A stretch of 64,000 bases of DNA from Humulus lupulus (Eukaryota > Streptophyta > Magnoliopsida > Rosales > Cannabaceae): NCBI RefSeq assembly GCF_963169125.1, contig NC_084798.1:173009980-173073979 (forward strand). The letters are read 5' to 3'. This document shows positions 59,639-64,000 of this stretch, piece by piece. Each line of letters opens with the position of its first letter. The stretch's first letter is position 1. The translations under genes were made by a program, and so were the position numbers. The notes beneath the pieces were generated by a model that was not told the DNA's origin, did no database searches, and worked only from the letters and a program-made list of their open reading frames with translations.

Positions 59639-61007
59639 TATGCTGAAAAGTGCAATTACGTGTTTAAAATAATCACGTATGCCGATATATCGCAGCATAG
59701 GAGCTGATATATTGCCCGACGAAGAATACGGAAAAACACGTTGACGTTGCACGATTGTACGAACGGAGACTCGAGACTAGGGGGCAGCCGATATATCGCC
59801 ACATAGGGGCGATATATCGCCTATATTAGATTTTTTTTTATAATTTTTTAAAAATAACTTTGACTCCTTAGACCTACCTCTGATAGTTTTGACCAAGTCT
59901 TCAACCTCTGATTGACGAATATTCAAATATCTTCAATTAAATTCATTATTTTTATTCAAGCCAAAAAGAAGATTTTTATTCCTAGAACTCTATAAATAGG
60001 ACTTAGGACCCAACCCTTTCACTTACTCTTCAGCTGTGATCAGACTCCAAGGTGCTAGTGGGACCATAAGAGTGATAAACACTTGGGTTGAAAAAAAAAA
60101 GCTTTTCTATTCTTAAGCTTTATAAAACACTTTGGGAAGTGAGGTTAGTGCATTTCGATATTGGGGATAGACCAATCCATAAGGTCAATAAATGTACCCT
60201 TATTCTTAAGTTCAATTATGTTAGATTCCTTATTTTCTTTAGTTTTCATTCAGGTTCTAACTTTTGTTATGGTTTTGTGGTTAGGTTTTTAAGTTCTTTG
60301 AACTTAAGGTGTCTTTTCGGTAAGTTTCCTCTTGGTGGTTTAGTTCTATTCCTTTCATCTCTTTCCTTTAGAAATACTCACAATTTTTATTGCTGGTTTT
60401 ATGAGTGTTCCAAGTCCCACATTTGTTCTCAATTATCCCGGTGTTGGTAAGGAAAATTAGATAGTTTAGTATTATGATCTAGTTTATGTAATGTATGATA
60501 TAGTTTATGTTTGTATGACCTAACATTTCAGGTACAATAAAGGGGTAAGTGTGTTTGGACCTAAGGTGTCCAATGATTTATGACGGACTATGTCCGGTAG
60601 GTTCAGTTGCCAAAACTTTATGATGGACCTATGTCCGGTGTATGACGGACTTTTGTCCGGGGCTTAATTGCCACCCCTATATAAACACTTATCTTTTTAT
60701 TATATCTGACTTGTTATTTTAGTTATGATTATGACATATGACCTATAGTTATGATTTATGATCTATGACTTGTGACCTATGAATTAGATTATGATTTAGA
60801 ATTATGACTTAAGTTATGATATGATCTAGAGGTTTGTGTTTGCATGACTTTTGTGAATTATGTTATGTTTGATTATATGACTAACTCTTGTTTGTATTTT
60901 CCTTATGGGTTTAGAAGCTCACTCCTTATGATGTTGTTATTTCAGGAAATTAAGGATAGAATGGCCGGTGGTGAGTGTGGGACCTAAGAGCTTCGTGACG
61001 TATTCCT

Positions 61008-61862
61008 TAGGGGTGCACACAGGACCCGCAAAACCCGAACCCGGAGAACTCGTTTTTTCGAAAAACCCGTCAAATTCGGGTCTAACCCGACCCGAACCCG
61101 AAACATATCGGGTCGAGTTCGGGTTTAAGAATCGTGCACCGTCAGGTTCGGGTGTAACCCGAAACCCGACCGAAAATTTAAAAAAAATATATAAATAAAT
61201 AAAATCTGAAAGAAACTGAACTGAACCCTAAAGTAAAGCTAAACCCGACCCTTTTTTTTTTCTTCTTCTCTTTCATTTCATTCAAGCCTCCAAGTCCCTG
61301 AATTTCAAGCTTCAGCAGGAGAGAAGAGAGCAGCCTCCTCAAGCACGGCCGCCGAGTGCCACTCCCGACCCATCGAGACGAGAGCCTCCCTCACCCTCAG
61401 CAGTCACGCGGCAGCACCACCAGATCGCACGGCCACCACCAGCGGCATGCCTCGCCTCGCCAGCCAGCGGTCCGGTAAGTTTTCTTTTTGTTAAAGTTAA
61501 AGCACCTAACTCTCTAGCTCCATATTGACCTTGAGCTCATTTTGTATTTACATTTAAAGTAATTAAAAATTAAAATTGATGAGCTGATCTTGTATTTACA
61601 TTTAGTATATATATATTTTCTTTCTATTAGTATATATGTTTTGTATTTAGTGATGAGCTCATTTTTTCATCAATATATATATATATATTTATATAATTTG
61701 TTTTGTATCTGTTTTCGGTGCATATTATGAATACGCGAACCCGAACCTGAAAAAACCTGAAAATTTCGGATCGGTTTCGGTACCATTTTTCTTAATCCGA
61801 AACCCGCAAAACCCGAACCTGATGAACTCGAAACCCGAAAATCCGACCCGTGTGCACCCCTA
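61008..61862. mobile_element. Non-autonomous hAT element, 8-bp target repeat
   Basis: Ends taggggtgcac / gtgcaccccta are 11-bp inverted repeats. Flanks gtattcct (61000-61007) and gtattcgt (61863-61870) form an 8-bp target repeat with one mismatch, and the empty site is visible in the 5' LTR near 50298. Subterminal regions are packed with acccgaacccg words and complements, common in plant hAT elements. The core (61262-61480) is GC-rich and may be captured sequence. Confidence 0.9.
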
Positions 61863-62108
61863 GTATTCGTGGGGACCATATAGTCGAGCAAGATCAAGGG
61901 GGCCTATTTTTTTTTTATTAAAGAATGTTTATTTTAAATTTTTATTTAAATGTTGCTCATATTTTTATGTTAAAGACAGTTATTTTATTTTTGTAAAATC
62001 ATGGATCCATGTATTTATTTTGAAGTTTTTATTAAATAAAAGAGCAATATTTACGATTATGACCCAACGCTGTGTTCTCAGTAATCTATGAGAAATTAGG
62101 GCGTTACA

Positions 62109-62560
62109 TCCAAATTGGATTGGATCGGTTGTTGTATAATATATGCAAAAATCTAATAAAACTGAACCGATCCAATTGTATATATATTTTAAAAATATAT
62201 TTATTTATTAGGATTATGCTTATAATTTATGTTGTATTTGTATGGTGTTGTATCATTTTGAACAAATTAGTCTTTCTATTTATAATATTATGAATTATTT
62301 GAAAATTAAGCTAAATAAATATTCAAAAATATTGGATGGATCCAATCTCATCAAATACACAACCAAATGGACAAGTCTAATGGATAAAATCAATCAAATC
62401 CAATGGATAAATGGATTGGATCGGATCGGTTGAGACAAATTAATTGGATTAGATTGGTTGTAAAAATTCAACATCCAATGGATAATTGGATCATATCGGA
62501 TAAGCCTAAAAATATTAGATGTGATCCAATAAACACCCCTAATCCAAACAAACTAATTGA
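62109..62560. repeat. GGATCGGAT-rich sequence, right part
   Basis: Dense ttggat / atccaa / ggatcggat words in both orientations, ending near 'aacacccctaatcc'. Continues the sequence at 47156-47292 across the gypsy insertion. The end words resemble hAT-type subterminal repeats, but no complete ends were found. Confidence 0.55.
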
Positions 62561-62642
62561 AAATTGACGTTTTTCAATATTGTAAAATTTGTGCTCATTT
62601 AATTTACTAAATATAAATTTATCCAAGTAATATAAATGAATT

Positions 62643-63437
62643 TGTTATACCCAGATTTCGAGCCATGAGGATTGTGACCTCGAAAGCTGGATTCATAATG
62701 AGTGAACTCGTAAAGTCTGGAATATGTTCGAAATCTAAACAACGAGCCTACGAAACAGAGACGACTTCGAAGATGGTAGCCTCGAAATCCTCACGAGCTC
62801 GAAGGATAGGCCCCGAGGTGCATCTGTTCTCTGGGATGACCTCGGATCAGGGCTTCGAGCCTGATGCGCGTACGAGCTCGAAGCCGTGTGGCCTCGGGAT
62901 ATGTTATAACTCGAAAGTCAGAAAGGAACCTGGGAGAATATGGCCTTGGTGATATAAGATAATAACTTTGAATATCCTAATGAGTCATCAAGAACAAGAC
63001 GCGGTCTACATTTATTACTGAAAATCCCCTACAATCAGGGGATATTATTTGATTAGTTATACGCCCCCTGGTCTTCAGGGGACGTTCCCTTTTACATCGG
63101 ATTGCAGGCATTTAATGCCATTTAATCTATTTGCAAATATAGAGTAACTGCCCGAAATATGTGGGATAGTATTCTGCAGTCTTCTCTATAAATAGAGAGG
63201 TCATGTACCATTGTAAATGACCGAACTTTTGTGAGCTTAAGGAAAACTTTGGAGAATTCATCCTTGAATGATTTTCAGAGATATTCTTAAGTCTTAATAA
63301 GAAAGACTCGTGGACTAGGCAGATTTAACTGCTGAACCACGTAAAAAATCGTGTTTGTATTATCATATTTTTATTGGCCATTACTAATTATTGTTTACGT
63401 GCTCTTTTTTCACTATTGACGAAAAACGGCGTCAACA
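62643..63437 (+). mobile_element. Solo LTR (TGTTAT...GTCAACA group), target repeat gaatt
   Basis: Flanked by gaatt (62638-62642 and 63438-63442). Starts TGTTATACCCAGATTTCG and ends GGCGTCAACA, 795 bp. A TATAAATAG box lies at 63187-63195. The U3 half (62655-62925) is full of TTCGAA, CTCGAA and GAGCTC words, i.e. another palindrome-rich U3. Its ends match the solo LTRs at 793 and 38475 and the Tat-lineage LTRs. Confidence 0.94.
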
Positions 63438-63442
63438 GAATT

Positions 63443-64000
63443 CTATTGTTGTTTTTCAATATTTATTATTGCAAGTGTTTTTATTTAGATTTTCTACAAT
63501 CTTTTTCTTGTACGAAGCTTACCATTTTTAAATATCACACAATTCTTCATTATTATAAATTTCAAATCATTCATTAGTTAATAAAATTTATTTAAAATTG
63601 ATATTAAGAGATAATTTTGACCTTCATGTTAATAAGTATTTTGACACACAAATATTTTAAACACCTAATCAAGGTATTTGTCTACATTTTTTTGTAACGA
63701 GTAAAAAGTTTTAAAATCTATGTGAGAGTTTTATAGTTTGAACTCAAAATTAATTGACAATACATGAAATAATATGTGATATTATAAATATATATTATTA
63801 TTTTCACTTGTATTTGGTATTTAATGTGGAATTCTTTTAAATATGTAAGAAGGTAAAATAGAGGACTTAAAGCTCATAATTTACTCAATTTTAAGATTTA
63901 AATGGTCATGTTATGCATTTTTAAATTATTGTATTTTTAAATGTGTTTAATACCATTATTGACAGAGAATATTAAGTGTATCATTACAATTATCAATTAT
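63443..64000. other. AT-rich intergenic DNA
   Basis: No gene, repeat end or RNA recognised. Confidence 0.6.

Larger units (their letters stand above)
47293..62108 (+). mobile_element. Tekay/Del-like Ty3/gypsy retrotransposon with nested insertions, target repeat tccaa
   Basis: Bounded by tccaa (47288-47292 and 62109-62113), with 5' LTR 47293-50543 and 3' LTR 55922-62108. The 5' LTR starts TGTAATAT and the 3' LTR ends GGCGTTACA. Initiator-Met primer site, gag, CCHC knuckle, protease, reverse transcriptase, RNase H, integrase and a chromodomain-like tail follow in plus order. The LTRs differ more than those of the Tat-lineage element and hold four later insertions, so this copy is older. All coding regions are interrupted. 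Confidence 0.95.
55922..62108 (+). repeat. 3' LTR of Tekay-like element (three nested insertions)
   Basis: Starts TGTAATATCCAAG and ends GGCGTTACA. Nested units occupy 55999-57209, 57638-59638 and 61008-61862; removing them leaves about 2.1 kb collinear with the 5' LTR. A perfect hairpin-forming pair ggcgatatatcgcc...ggcgatatatcgcc flanks 'acatagg' at about 59787-59820. Confidence 0.92.

Overview
This is a gene-poor stretch of a plant nuclear genome, almost certainly a eudicot. The evidence is the AT-rich background, many LTR retrotransposons of plant Ty3/gypsy and Ty1/copia lineages, plant GT-AG introns, Mutator/hAT/CACTA-type DNA transposons, and a Cassandra LTR carrying 5S rRNA sequence. 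I cannot name the species. I see no intact host gene. The one host gene I recognise is a decayed cyclin H (the CDK-activating-kinase cyclin), left as five exon remnants and pushed apart by retrotransposons.

Layout. 1-7567: 3' half of a badly decayed Tekay/Del-like gypsy element, with a 2.5-kb LTR (5093-7567) and a solo LTR (793-2023) inserted in it. 7568-11525: remnant of a reverse-oriented LTR, a foldback element (8994-9352), a probable copia-type solo LTR, and a Cassandra solo LTR (11149-11520, target repeat attaa). 11526-18083: AT-rich DNA with a MITE-like element (12406-13173) and a Mutator-like element with long inverted ends and a GC-rich core (13543-15319). 18084-35665: cyclin H remnant, split by a solo LTR (18165-20078, target repeat tgttg) and by a 14.4-kb Tat-lineage gypsy element (20364-34805, target repeat atgta). 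36460-36708: one end of a CACTA element, abutting a reverse-oriented copia element (36709-46067) that holds two nested solo LTRs. 47293-62108: a second, Tekay-like gypsy element (target repeat tccaa) whose LTRs hold four nested insertions. 62643-63437: another solo LTR (target repeat gaatt).

Most notable system. The Tat-lineage element carries, between integrase and the 3' LTR, an antisense gene on the minus strand with an open frame across three coding exons (31565-30239, 30104-29758, 29686-29138). It predicts 740 residues: a domain of the type Pfam calls 'putative gypsy type transposon' followed by a long coiled coil. Its splice sites are canonical and frame-consistent, it appears to have an ATG-free leader exon, and its leader intron is packed with perfect palindromes built on TCCGATCGGA. 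The same palindrome is clustered upstream of the TATA box in the element's own LTRs. The sense gag-pol of this young copy is broken by stops and a frameshift, whereas the antisense gene is not. A shared binding site between the antisense gene and the LTR promoter, possibly self-regulation, is an inference worth testing.

A wider pattern is that most LTR families here carry their own short palindromic word, repeated in the LTR (TCCGATCGGA, CCTAGG, ACCGGT, TTCGAA/GAGCTC, GGCCGCGGCC, CGATATATCG, AGCGCT). LTRs that share the same ends (TGTTAT...GTCAACA) nevertheless carry different words in the same place.
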